This document shows, piece by piece, positions 33,093-44,054 of a stretch of DNA of 64,000 nucleotides. Position 1 is the stretch's first letter; every line of letters begins with the position of its first letter. Position numbers and translations under genes: made by a program. Source of the stretch: Prorocentrum cordatum (lineage: Eukaryota > Sar > Dinophyceae > Prorocentrales > Prorocentraceae); the NCBI GenBank assembly GCA_963575745.1, contig CAUYUJ010018305.1, positions 194,501-258,500 of the forward strand, in the 5' to 3' direction. The notes under the pieces were generated by a model. The model was not told the DNA's origin, did not search any database, and worked only from the letters and a program-made list of their open reading frames with translations.

Positions 33093-34241
33093 ATGCGAGC
33101 TGGACGCGTCCAGACGCATCGTCAGGGGCTCGTCATGGGGTCCCGGAATAACAGTGCGTACATCAGAACCGCTGGGGCCTGGGAGACGCTCAACGAGATC
33201 TTCCCGCGGGAAGAGTTCGCCCCAGGCATTGGCCCGCCAGGCAGCCACTGTGGGATGCAGCGGGTTACGTCAACGCTGTCAGGTGCCAGGGCGCGCCGAT
33301 GATGTTTCCCCATGGCGAAGCGGTCAAGGCGCCGCCGCCAGCGCGTCTTCCTGCACCTGCTCGGCAGCATAGTCAACACGGTGTGCTGTCCAAGCACCGC
33401 TTCAGCAGTCCTGTGTTCCATGGTGATGCGGACCCTCTCGGCGTGGGAGCTGGCGATCGGCGCGCAGGCGGTCTTCGGCTTCACGTCGTCGGCTCGGAGC
33501 CCCGCGGACGCCCCCCCGCGCGTCTCCGCGATAGGGGATGCGAGTGACCCTGCTGACCGCCGCGCTGCCGGAGCTGGGCTGGAGAGACGGAGAAAACGCC
33601 AGGATGAGCGCCTCGACACTGGCGCTCAGCTTTATGTTGACTACCTTGCTGCCAATGGTCTGCCGCTGCCTTTGACGTAGAACGTTATTGTGTTTGCCGG
33701 CGCGTTTACCCTGCGCACTTGTGGGCCGAAAAGGGTGCACAAATAGTCTTGCCAATGACACCCTCAGCGGCGTGCAGCACATGCTGAGGTGAGGCGCCGC
33801 TATCCTGAACCCTGTGCCCGAGGCGTGTGTCATTGCCCTGGACCAATGCGTCCGGCCAGAAGAGCGCGCGGGAGCAGGCCACGCTCGACGACCCGCTGGT
33901 TGGCGCAGTCGTCCTCCACAGCTGCGGCGTGTGTGCCGGCTTTGGCCCTGCAGCGCGCGCCTTCCTTGACTTGTTCCGTGCTTGGCTCCAGCAGATCGGT
34001 GCCTGCACCTCGCCCTGTCACTTTACAGCCTGACGCGCGGAGTACCGCGCCCGTGCTACCTGCCGTCGGGAGACTTGTCTCGTGTCTGTGCGTTTTGCAG
34101 CCCGTGACCTGCTGCAACTAATCTTTCGTGACTGGTGCGAGCTGCTGCCAGAGCTGCCGTCGCCAGTCTTGATATTTCTTCGGCCTACGGCCAGAGGAAA
34201 AACACAGAATGGAGAGCTTCGGTGTCTTTTTCGAGAGTTGG
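33093..34241 (+). other. 3' body of retroelement, function not recognised
   Basis: Several short frames, none clearly a tyrosine recombinase or integrase. One frame near 33582-33680 ends with RLDTGAQLYVDYLAANGLPL-like residues, which resembles the start of a core-binding domain of tyrosine recombinases. The catalytic R-HxxR-Y residues cannot be found downstream. The region stops at repeat B1. Confidence 0.35.
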
Positions 34242-34626
34242 CGAGCTTCATGGGCAAGGTCCTGCTGGGCTCTCAGAGGGTTCTCTTTGCTGGGCCCCCC
34301 CCAAGGCCGTCGAGCCTCCCCTGGCCCCCGAGGCCGTGGAGCGTTCTGGCCCCAGTCTTTCGGATGGTGGTCGACCCCAGTCTGCGGATGGTGGTCTGCG
34401 AATCCAGCTCTGGCCTCGGGGTGCGGTCTGTGCTCTGGCGTGGGGGGGACGGTCCGTGCAAAAGAGAGTATACCTTTCGAGCTCCGTGCAGAGGCCTCTG
34501 TAGATATAAATACATATGCCCATCGGAGTTTAAGCTCTGTCAACAGCTTTGGCCGATGAGTAGGGACAAAGTTTTCTCCTTAATTCAGTAAGCTTTCGCT
34601 CACCCCCCCCCGCCAGCCCCACACAT
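34242..34626 (+). repeat. Repeat B1
   Basis: About 385 bp from 'cgagcttcatgggcaaggtc' to 'ccccacaca', repeated at 34763-35147 with roughly ten differences by eye. It contains the same internal 'cggatggtggtc' doublet and 'gtagatataaatacatatgc' in both copies. Repeat A2 follows without a gap. Confidence 0.9.
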
Positions 34627-34710
34627 GTATACGTTTACGGAAGATGAGTGGGCGTCGTGGGGGGTAGCGTGTCACATCGGCCGCTTTCGCTTGCATGGCA
34701 GCTGTTCTGG
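34627..34710 (+). repeat. Repeat A2
   Basis: Second copy of the 85-bp A repeat, directly abutting the end of B1. After 'gctgttctgg' it departs from A1 and 52 bp of other sequence lead into B2. Confidence 0.85.
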
Positions 34711-34762
34711 CCCACCCACATACCGCCCTAAGTGGCAAGTGTAATTAAGTCTCGCGAGAGCT

Positions 34763-35147
34763 CGAGCTTCATGGGCAAGGTCCTGCTGGGCTCTCAGGGG
34801 GTTCTCTTTGCTGGGCCCCCCCCAAGGCCGTCGAGCCTCCCCTGGCCCCCGAGGCCGTGGAGCGTTCTGGCCCCAGTCTTTCGGATGGTGGTCGACCCCA
34901 GTCTGCGGATGGTGGTCTGCGAATCCAGCTTTGGCCTCGGGGTGCGGTCTGTGCTCTGGCGTGGGGGGGACGGTCCGTGCAAAAGAGAGTATACCTTTCG
35001 AGCTCCGTGCAGAGGCCTCTGTAGATATAAATACATATGCCCATCGGAGTTTAAGCTCTGTCACCAGCTTTGGCCGATGAAGAGGGAAAGAGTTTTCTCC
35101 TTAATTCAGTAAGCTTTCGCTCATCCCCCCCGCCTGCCCCACACAAA
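34763..35147 (+). repeat. Repeat B2 (3' end of retroelement)
   Basis: Second copy of the 385-bp B repeat. Identity with B1 stops at 'ccccacaca', after which CATG/TATG microsatellite begins, so this is the likely 3' border of the element. Confidence 0.9.
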
Positions 35148-35149
35148 CA

Positions 35150-36006
35150 TAATTATACACGTACGTACATACTTATGACTGTATGCATGCATGTAGGTAT
35201 ATCTGTGTGTATGCATGCATGTATGTACGTACGTCTGTATGGATGTATGCGTGCACCAATGCATATATGAACACATGCATGCATGCATGCATGCATGCAT
35301 CACTTCATGCATGCCTGTACATGTGTATGTATGAATGCGTGCATGCATGCAATTCTGTACGAATGTACGTGCGTACGTATGCACGTATGCACGCATGCAT
35401 GTATGCATCTATGCATGTATGTGTGCATACCTGTATAGATGCATGTATGTATGTATGTCTGTATGTATGTATGTTTGTAGATATGTGTATACCTTACATA
35501 ATCTTTATACGTATATATAAATATATGTTTGTGCACACATACATAGTTCTATATACATACACACGTGTATCTATGTATGTACACCAGCATGCATTTATGT
35601 ATGTATGTATGAATGTATGTCTGTATTCATGCATTCATGCATGCATGTATGTATGTCTGTATGTCTGTATGCATGCATGCATGCATTAACCCATGTATGA
35701 ATGTATGTACGCATGTTTACATGCATGTATGTATGTATGCATGTCTGTAGGTATGAATGTACTCATGCATGCATGGCTGTACGTGTGTATGTATGCATTC
35801 ATCCATGCATGCATGCATGCATGCATGCATGCATGCATGTATGTATGTATGTATGTATGTATGTATGTATGTATGTATGTATGTATGTTTGTGCGTGTAT
35901 GCATGTATGTATGTATGTGTGTATATATGTTCATGAATAATATACACGTGCATGTATGCATGTCTCTGTGGGCGTGTGTGTAAACATGTATTCATTTATG
36001 CATGCA

Positions 36007-36057
<51 letters not shown>

Positions 36058-36135
36058 ATGCATGCATGCATGCATGCATGCATGCATGCATGCATGTATG
36101 TATTTGCGTATGTATGTATATCTCTATATGTTTTG
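35150..36135 (+). repeat. CATG/TATG tetranucleotide array with TCTG block
   Basis: About 1 kb of CATG, TATG and TACG tetranucleotides, with a pure (TATG)n near 35837-35888, (CATG)n near 36058-36095 and (TCTG)n near 36008-36056. Met/Cys/Tyr-rich plus frames and His/Thr/Ile-rich minus frames are artefacts. (CATG)n is self-complementary. Confidence 0.95.
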
Positions 36136-36800
36136 GGGGCTTCGGGAGTCTGTTCGGGACCTCTTGGGACCTGATTTGGGCCTCTTTGGGGTGTGCTGGA
36201 GCTTGCGGGGGGCCTCTTGGGGTCCTGCTGGCGGTCTCGGGGGCCATCTTGGAGTGAAGGGCTCGAAATGTCGGTTCGTGTTCCCCCTCCGGGGCCTCTC
36301 TTGGGCCTTGATCGGGGCCCTAATGGGCCGTCTTGGGGCGTTTTGGGGCCATCTTGGGCCGTCTGGGGGCGCTTTTGGAGGCCTCTGGGGCAGTCTTGGG
36401 GCCATCTTGGGGGCCTCTTGGACCGTCGTGGAGCGTCAAAGACCCGAAATTGCGAGAACACCAACACCTTTCAAACATCTATTGGAAAAGCAATGATTTT
36501 GGCATCTCCGTCTTGGGGGGCCTCTTGGAGCCCTCTTGGGGCTTCTTGGGTGCCTCTTGCGCTGTCTGTGGGCCATCTTGGGCGTCTTGGAGCGGACCTT
36601 GGGCGACTCGGGACCATCTTGGACCGTCTTTGGGACCTCTGGGGGGCCTTTTGGCCTGTCTGAGGTTCCTCTTGCCTTTGGAACTAACAGTCACGTGATC
36701 GTTCCCAAGAGCGCCACAAAGATATGGAAATCTGGGCTGTGGGCCCGTTGAAGGATATGCGCAGTATTCAAGACAGGAAAGTCGAAAGGTGGAGGACACT
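36130..36800 (+). repeat. GGCCTCTTGGGG-rich dispersed repeat, copy 1
   Basis: Imperfect short repeats of 'gggcctcttggggcc' type make up about 550 bp, with an internal unique block 'tcggttcgtgttccccctcc' at 36273-36292. The block recurs as 'tcggttcgtgttccttctc' at 57098-57116 in a second copy. Both copies end with a 'gtggcggat/a' segment and both are bounded by CATG/TATG or TA arrays. Trp/Gly/Leu-rich open frames follow from the repeat. Confidence 0.7.
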
Positions 36801-36814
36801 CCAACTACGGTGGC

Positions 36815-37177
36815 GGATGTATATATTTATATATATGTATATACACATGAACGGAAGTTTGTAGACATTTATGTATGTATATATGTTTGGATGCATGCAT
36901 GCATGTATGTATGTATGATGTATGCATTTATGTATATATATATATATATGCATGCATGCATGCATGCATATATGTATGCATGTATTTACGTATGTATGTC
37001 TTTCTGTCTGCCTTAGCTCTTAACCGGAAGAGGCTCGCTCTCGACCCGCAGACCAAACAAGTCTGTTTGCCTGTCTGTCTGTCTGTCTGCATGCATGTGT
37101 ATGTATGTATGTATGCATGTATGTATGTATGTATGTATGTATGTACGTACGTATGCATGCATGCATGCATGCATGAA

Positions 37178-37208
<31 letters not shown>

Positions 37209-37345
37209 ATGTATGTATGTATGTATGTATGTATGTATGTATGTATGTATGTATGTATACATGCATGCATGCATGCATGCATGCATGCATGCATGCATGC
37301 ATGCATGCAATGGATGGATGGATGTATGTATGTATGTGAGAGGGT
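36815..37345 (+). repeat. TATA, CATG and TATG arrays
   Basis: Microsatellite blocks at 36820-37000 and 37075-37340 flank about 60 bp of ordinary sequence (37015-37070). Long (TATG)n lies near 37190-37258 and (CATG)n near 37260-37308. Confidence 0.95.
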
Positions 37346-37391
37346 TAATTCTACCTATAGTGATGGTTTCGCTTGCTTTATCGGCTTCGCG
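37345..37391 (-). repeat. Inverted partner of the sequence at 44870-44916
   Basis: Contains 'taattctacctatagtgatg' followed by 'gtttcgcttgcttt'. The reverse complement occurs at about 44879-44916. Both copies adjoin CATG/TATG arrays. Confidence 0.75.
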
Positions 37392-37424
37392 TGTTGGTGG
37401 AAATGGTCAATTGGAGACAGGGCC

Positions 37425-38785
37425 GACCAACTCCACCAACTCCACCAACTCCACCAACTCCATCGACTCCACCAGCTCCACCAGCCCCACCAGCCCCCAC
37501 CAGCTCCACCAGCTCCACCAACTCCAGGAGCTGGTGGAGTTGGTGGAGTTGGTGGAGTTGGTGAAGCTGGCGGAGCTGGTGGAGTTGGTGTAGTTGGTGG
37601 AGTTAGTGGAGTTGGTGGAGTTGGTGGAGTTGGCGGAGTTGGTGGAGTGAGACTCCACAGGCTGCGGAGTGAGACTCCGCCAACTCCACCAACTCCACCA
37701 GCTCCAGGAAATGGTGGAGTTGGTGGAGTTGGTGGGGTTGGTCGAATTGGTGGAGCTGGCGGAGCTGGCGGAGCTGGTGGAGTTGGTGGAGTTGGTGGAG
37801 TTGGTGGAGTTGATGGAGTTGGTGGAGTTGGTGGAGTTGGTGGAGTTGGTGGAGTTGGTGGAGTTGGTTGAGTAGGTGGAGTGAGACCCCACAGTCTGCA
37901 AAGTGAGACTCCACCAACTCCACCAACTTCACCAACTCCACCAACTCCACCAACTCCACCAGCTCCACCAGCTCCGCCAGCTCCAGAAACTCCACCAACT
38001 CCACCCAAACTCCACCAGCTCCAACACATCCACCGGCTCCACCAACTCCACCAACTCCACCAACTCCACCAACTCTACCAACCCCACCAGCTCCACCAAG
38101 TCCACCAACTCCACCAATGGGGTCTCACTGCAGTTGGTGGACTTGGTGGAGTTGGTGGAGTTGGTGAAGCTGGCGGAGCTGGTGGAGCTGGTGGAATTGG
38201 TGGAGTTGGTGGAGTTGGTGGAGTTGGTGGAGTTGGTGGAGTCTCACTCCGCAGTCTGTGGGGTCTCACTCCACCAACTCTACCAACTCCACCAACTCCA
38301 CCGACTCCACCAATTCCACCAGCTCCACCAGCTCCGCCAGCTCCACCAACTCCACCAAATCCACCAACTCCACCAACTCCACCAGCTCCTGGAGTTGGTG
38401 GAGTTGGTGGAGTTGGTGGAGCTGGTGGAGCTGGTGGGGGCTGGTGGAGTTGGTGGAGTTGGTGGTTGGCGGAGTTGGTGGAGTTGGTGGAATTAGTGGA
38501 GTTGGTGGAGGAGTTGGTCGAGCTGGGGGAGTCTGTGGAGTTGGTGGAGTTGGTGGAGATGGTGGAGTGAGACTCCACAGGCTGCGGAGTGAGACTCCAC
38601 CAACTCGGTCAACTCACTCCACCAGCTCCGCCAACCCCACCAACTCCGCCAGCTCGGCTTACTCCACCAACTCCACCAACTACACCAACCCCACCATCTC
38701 TACCATCTCCACCAACTCCACCAACTCCCCAGGCCCACCGCCCCGACCCTCACCGCCAGCTCCACCAATTCCACCAACATCGCTC
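37425..38785. repeat. GGAGTTGGT 9-bp arrays in alternating orientation
   Basis: Blocks of CCACCAACT alternate with blocks of GGAGTTGGT (its reverse-complement type). Switches are near 37530, 37665, 37705, 37890, 38120, 38250, 38390 and 38575. Some switches are abrupt ('aactccaggagctggtgg'), others pass through a spacer of the type 'gtgagactccacaggctgcggagtgagactcc'. Each pair of opposed blocks can form a long hairpin. Open frames in all phases are repeat artefacts. Confidence 0.95.
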
Positions 38786-39240
38786 CGATTTCAACTCTGC
38801 TTACGTCAGCCGCTGATGTGTTCTTTCTTTGCGTTTCTCGGTCCAGCACGCATCTATCATGGCGACTCCTACACGTTAGCGGCGGGGCGCTTCTGCAGAG
38901 AGAACACAGTGCGCTTCCGGCTACCTCTGCCGCGGCGGCGCCCAGCAGCGCTTTTCGCTGCGCGCCACTGAGAGGCCCGCGCCTGAAGCGCTTTCCTCTC
39001 GGCGGCAAAAGGAGAAGGGGCCTTCTGCACGGCGCCGTCAGCGCAAAGAGGGGCGCACCAGCGCTCCCAGCTTGCCAGGCTGAACAGTTCCGTCGCCCCC
39101 GCCAGGCGATGAAGCAGGCGGCTCTGCGGCACCTGCGCCAGCGTCTGGCGGTACATCTACCAATCGGCAGCGCGATCTAGGAAATTATCATACGACCACA
39201 ACTTCTTCGATCAGTTGTCATATTCAAATCGGCTCAACAG
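38786..39240 (+). other. No firm gene; Ala/Arg-rich open frame
   Basis: The plus frame 38818-39180 (120 codons) is open and overlaps a minus frame of similar length. It is rich in Ala and Arg with no domain, signal peptide or repeat that I recognise. I leave it unassigned. Confidence 0.35.
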
Positions 39241-40230
39241 TCACATCGAGAACACCGATCTTAGATCATCAGATCTAGCGAAAGATTTGCTGGAAGAGAT
39301 CGGCTCATAATCATACGAATATCGCAGTGGATTTGACCGATCAAAACCTAAGCAAAGAACAGCCATCGCGAGCGAATCGCGTGTGGTGTCTGTTGCTGGG
39401 GAGATGAAAGCACTCTTGAGAATCGAGGGGCGACTGGGGAGTGCGTCAACCTCGCTTGAGACTACATGGCGGCAATGCGTTCTAGTAGTAAACAATATGT
39501 AATCAATACAACAACACACGATACACTACACTGTTGCTGGGCTCTCTAGCTGGTTCCCTTTGGTTGGTTTCTTTGTTGGGTTCCTTGCTGGTTCCCCTTA
39601 CTTGGTTCCCTTGCTGGGTTCCTGAGTCCATGCCAGTATGCCTGTTCAAACCACACCTTGAGCCCAAACGACTACGGATATCATCAATGCGAGCGAAATC
39701 TAAATAAGCAACTTCGAACGCATATGTTCGCAGCCTCGCCGACTCCACGGTCGCAGTTTGTTTCCCCCACCACAACACCGCTAATGGCATAAGCAGCATC
39801 AGCAGCAGCGCAATCGGGCGGGGGGCGCAAATCCGGAGACTATACTTAAACACGCTATGTTGGCCAGATGGTGTTTCTGAATATGTATATGCAGGCTTTG
39901 TGGTGTTTGTCACGAATTGTATTTTCATCCAGAACTAGGTGTATACCCACATAATGGAACTACGCGGCGGAATTCCAAGAAACTTGCGAAAGCAACTTCG
40001 AACAAATATGTTGACAACGATGATAAGGGGAATCTGCCCAAGACACATTACGATATTTTCGGGTACGTTTCGGGTGCCTTTCGGGTGCTCTCGGGGTGCT
40101 TACGGGAGGTCTTCCAGGGCCTAAAAAACAACAAACAAATTGCGAATAGGGGGCCAGGGAGGCACCAAGGACACCGAGAGATATCGTGCGTTCGACGTCC
40201 TCCGAGTACCCTGAACTGCTTATTCACTGT
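39241..40230. other. No gene seen; GGTTCCCTTGCTGG minisatellite inside
   Basis: About six degenerate units of 'ggttcccttgctggg' lie at 39540-39625 and give a Glu/Pro/Asn-rich minus frame. Elsewhere there is no coding or RNA signal. Confidence 0.55.
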
Positions 40231-40234
40231 CCTC

Positions 40235-40370
40235 GGTGGGCACCCCGAGGGCTCCCGAAAGGCGCCCGTTGAGCACCCCGAGGGCACCCGAAAGGCACCC
40301 GAAAGGCACCCCGAAGGCACCCCGAAGGCACCCGATGAGCACCCCGGGAGCGGTCGAAAGGCAATCCGCA
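40235..40370 (+). repeat. GCACCCGAAAG ~10-11-bp minisatellite
   Basis: Roughly ten units of 'gcacccgaaag' and 'gcaccccgaag'. The same motif, also in mixed forms, dominates 42070-43650, so this is an outlying block of that family. Confidence 0.85.
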
Positions 40371-40602
40371 TGTCACTCGGAAAGGGCTCCCCAGAGCGCT
40401 CGGAGGACGCTGTGTCTCCTCCTCTTCCGCCTCGTCATTTTCTCTCCCATCCTCTTCCTCCCCCTCCTATTGACCCTCCTGCTCCTCATCCTGCTCCTTC
40501 TGGTGCTCCTCTGGGCCTCGGAGGACGCTGAATTCACGATATATTCCTGGTGTCTCTCTGGTGTCTCCCTCGCGTCTCCTTTCTTTCATTGTTTCCCCCC
40601 GG

Positions 40603-41343
40603 CCCTGGGCGATCTCCAATAAGCATTCTGAGAGGCAAAGGGGACAAAACAGAAGTCCGCCTGGTCATTCTCTCTCCCATCCTCCCCCTCCCCCATCGTA
40701 CTGATCCTCCTGCTCCTCCTCCGGCTCGTTCTGGTGCTCCCCCTGGGCATCGGAGGACGTTGAACTCACGATATGTTCCTGGTGTCCCCCTAGTGTCTCC
40801 CTGGTGTTTCTCTTATTGGATGTCTTACGCCTTGGGAGATATCCAATAAGCATCTCGAGGGACAAAGGGGACAAAAAGGGGGCAATGGGGACAAAGGAGG
40901 CAAAGGGGACAAAGGGGACAAACGGGACAAAGGGGACAAAGGGGACAAAAGGGGACAAAAGGGGACAAACGGGACAAGAGGAACAAAAGGGGACACCGGG
41001 GACACAAGGGGACAAAAGAGGACAAAAGAGACAAGCGCGACAAAAGAAGACAAAGGGGACAAACGGAGTCAAAAATGATACAAAAGGGACAAGGGAGACA
41101 AGAGGGACAAAAGGGGACAAAGGGAACACAAGGGGACAAAAGGGGGCAAAGGGCACAAAAGGGGTCAAAAGAGACAAACGCTACAAAAGATGACAAAAGG
41201 AACCCAACAAGGGGACAAAAGGGACAAGAACTGACAAAGGGGACAAAGGGGACACAAGGAAACAAAAGGGGACGAAGGGGACAAAAGTGACAAAAGGGAC
41301 AGAAAAGAACAACAACACACGAAAGGCACCCCTAAGGCATCCG
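40603..41343 (+). repeat. 741-bp tandem duplication, unit 1
   Basis: Starts at 'ccctgggcgatctccaataa'. The first 250 bp are pyrimidine-rich single-copy sequence, and the rest (from about 40862) is a GGGACAAA-type array with 8-10 bp period. The next unit begins at 41344 with the same sequence. Confidence 0.85.
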
Positions 41344-42085
41344 CCCTGGGCGATCTCCAATAAGCATTCTGAGAGGCAAAGGGGACAAAACAGAAGTCCG
41401 CCTGGTCATTCTCTCTCCCATCCTCCCCCTCCCCCATCGTACTGATCCTCCTGCTCCTCGTCCGGCTCGTTCTGGTGCTCCCCCTGGTCCTCGGAGGACG
41501 TTGAACTCACGATCTGTTCCTGGTGTCCCCCTGGTGTCTCCCTGGTGTTTCTCTTTATTTGATGTCTTACGCCTTGGGAGATATCCAGTAAGCATCTCGA
41601 GGGACAAAGGGGACAAAAAGGGAGCAATGGGGACAAAGGAGACAAAAGGGGACAAAGGGGACAAAAGGGACAAAGGGGACAAAGGGGACAAAAGGGGACA
41701 AAAGGGGACAAACGGGACACGAGGAACAAAAGGGGACACCGGGGACACAAGGGGACAAAAGAGGACAAAAGAGACAAGCGCGACAAAAGAAGACAAAGGG
41801 GACAAACGGAGTCAAAAATGATACAAAAGGGACAAGGGAGACAAGAGGGACAAAAGGAGACAAAGGGAACACAAGGGGACAAAAGGGGACAAAGGGCACA
41901 AAAGGGGACAAAAGAGACAAACGCGACAAAAGATTAATTACAAAATGAACCCAACAAGGGGACAAAAGGGACAAGAACTGACAAAGGGGACAAAGGGGAC
42001 ACAAGGAAACCAAAAGGGGACGAAGGGGACAACAGTGACAAAAGGGACAGAAGAGAACAACAACACACGAAAGGCACCCCTAAGG
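41344..42085 (+). repeat. 741-bp tandem duplication, unit 2
   Basis: Second copy, beginning again with 'ccctgggcgatctccaataa'. Differences from unit 1 are mostly single bases or one-unit changes in the GGGACAAA array. Phe/Val/Pro-rich minus frames and Gly/Thr/Lys-rich plus frames arise from the array. Confidence 0.85.
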
Positions 42086-43945
42086 CAACCGTAAAGCACC
42101 CGAAAGGCACCCCTAAGGCACCCGCAAAGCACCCGAAAGGCACCCGCAAATCGCCCACACCAAAAGGCAAGAAAATATATATCCTCGAAAAGGGCTGCGT
42201 TTGCTGTTGAAACGTGCGAATACGAAAACAATGATTTGCTCCAAGCGGTCGAAGGATGTCGTTGCCAAAGCACCAGTAAACCACCCGAAAGGCACCCCTA
42301 GGGCACCCGCAAATCGCCCACACCAAAATGCAAGAAAAAGTGGCTCCCCGAAAAATGATGCATTTGCTATTGAAACGTGCGGATACGAAAACAATGATTT
42401 GCTCCAAGCGGCCGAAGGGTGTCGTTATCAAAGCACCCGTAACGCACCCGAAAGGCACCCGAAAGGCACCCGAAAGGCAGCCTTCTTGAATCTTAGGAAA
42501 CTCATGTCTTCGACAAATGCTGAACGTGGTATTGAAATGTACATATGCGACAACGGAGAACTGCGCCAAGCGTCCCAGGGGCCCCAGGTTTGAGTGCTCC
42601 GGCCCACCCCAAATTTGCAAACACAAATGCACATAACTTCCCCTTTTTCATAACCTCAAAAAGCCCTCGCGGGCAGCGGTAAGCGTTAGCAATCGCGAAA
42701 CCCGCACACGTTATACCAAAATGGATACGCGCCAACACAGTGATCTTCGACAAGCATGCAACCTTCTTGAATCTTAGGAAACTCATGCCTTCGAAAAATG
42801 CTGAACGTGGTTTTGACAGGTACATATGCGACAACTGTGAACTGCGCCGAGCGTTCCAGGGACCCCATGTTTGAGTGCTCCGGCCCACCCGAAATTTGCA
42901 AACAAATGCACATAACTTCCCCCTTTTCATAACCTCAAGAAGCCCTCGCTGGCAGCGGTAAGCGTTAGCAATCGCGAAACCCGCACTCGTTATACCAAAA
43001 TGAATACGCGCGAAAACATAGATATTCGACAAGCATTTGGAATTCCAATTCCCTAAGGCATCCGTAACGCACCCGAAAAGGAATCCCTAAGGCACCCGCA
43101 AAGCACCCGAAAGGCACCCGCAAATCGCCCACACCAAAATGCAAGAAAAAATGTATCCACGAAAAGTGCTGCATTTGCAATTGAAGCGTGCGAGTAAGAA
43201 AACAATGATTTGCTTCCAGCGGCCGAAAGATGTCGTTGTCAAAGCACCCGTGAAGCACCCGAAAGGCACCCCTAAGGCACCCGCAAAGCACCCGAAAGGC
43301 ACCCGCAAATCGCCCACACCAAAATGCAAGAAACAATGTATCCTCGAGAAGTGTTGCATTTGCTATTGAAGCGTGCGAGTACGAAAACAATGACTTGCTT
43401 CCAGCGGCCGAAGGATGCGGTTATCAAAGCAACCGTAAAGCACCCGAAAGGCACCCCTAAGGCACCCGCAAAGCACCCGAAAGGCACCTGCAAATCGCCC
43501 ACACCAAAATGCAAGAAAACATGTATCCACGAAAAGTGTTGGATTTGCAATTGAAACGTGCGGGTACGAAAACAATGATTTGCTCCAAGCGGCCGAAGGA
43601 TGTCGTAGTCAAAGCACCCGTAAAGCACCCGAAAGGCACCCGAAAGGCAGCCTTCTTGAATCTTAGGAAACACATGCCTTCGAAAAATGCTGAACGTAGT
43701 ATTGAAATGCACATATGCGACAACGGTGAACTGCGCCAAGCGTCCCAGGGACCCCATGTTTGTGTGCTCCAGCCCGCCCCAAATCGGCAAAACATGCACA
43801 TACATTCCCCCTTTTCGTAACCTCAAGAAGCCCTCGCGGGCAGCGGTAAGCGTTAGCAATCGCGAAACCCGCACGTTATATCAACATGGATACGCGCCAA
43901 AACAGCGATCTTCGACAAGCATTTGGAATTCCAATTTCTCGTTTC
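42086..43945 (+). repeat. Nested higher-order repeats of two ~175- and ~270-bp modules
   Basis: Module X (about 175 bp: 'aaatcgcccacaccaaaatg', then 'gtgcgagtacgaaaacaatg' and 'gcggccgaaggatgtcgtt', then GCACCCGAAAG units) occurs near 42145, 42313, 43123, 43307 and 43491. Module Y (about 270 bp: 'cttcttgaatcttaggaaac', 'gaactgcgccaagcg', 'agcggtaagcgttagcaat') occurs at about 42480, 42768 and 43650. The modules alternate as YY between X blocks. Frames across them are short and inconsistent. Confidence 0.8.
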
Positions 43946-44054
43946 CCTGATCTTTCCGAACTCAACGAAAGATACGTATGCTTCTTTTTCCTTTAAAAAC
44001 GTTCATAAACTCGCAGGCACAGCGCTTTCGTGTCGTGCTCAATACCACTAGTAT

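Larger units (their letters stand above)
27442..35147 (+). mobile_element. Retroelement with split direct repeats and C5-methyltransferase
   Basis: GC-rich element of about 7.7 kb. It carries, in order, a Gag-like region (to about 29560), an RT and a possible RNase H stretch (30580-31620), a cytosine-5 DNA methyltransferase (31650-32690) and a possible DUF4326-like tail (32746-33092). Repeats are arranged A1 (27442-27526), B1 (34242-34626), A2 (34627-34710), B2 (34763-35147). That A1-body-B1-A2-B2 order is the split-direct-repeat layout of PAT/DIRS-type elements, where the B1-A2 junction helps re-form a circular intermediate. RT-RNase H-methyltransferase is also the DIRS1 order, although the DIRS1 enzyme is an adenine-type methylase. 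I found no convincing tyrosine recombinase, so class assignment is inference. Alternative: a head-to-tail pair whose second copy is internally deleted. Confidence 0.6.

Noticed and set aside
33582-33680. Tyrosine recombinase of the retroelement
   Set aside because: Only a short stretch resembling a core-binding start (QLYVDYLAANG); no catalytic R, HxxR or Y found downstream, so not claimed.
35183-35983. Cys/Met-rich 'small secreted peptide' frames
   Set aside because: Direct translation of CATG/TATG tetranucleotides; both strands are equally open.
37095-38570. Long Gly/Val or Pro/Thr-rich open frames
   Set aside because: They arise from GGAGTTGGT and TATG repeats in every phase and flip strand with the repeats.
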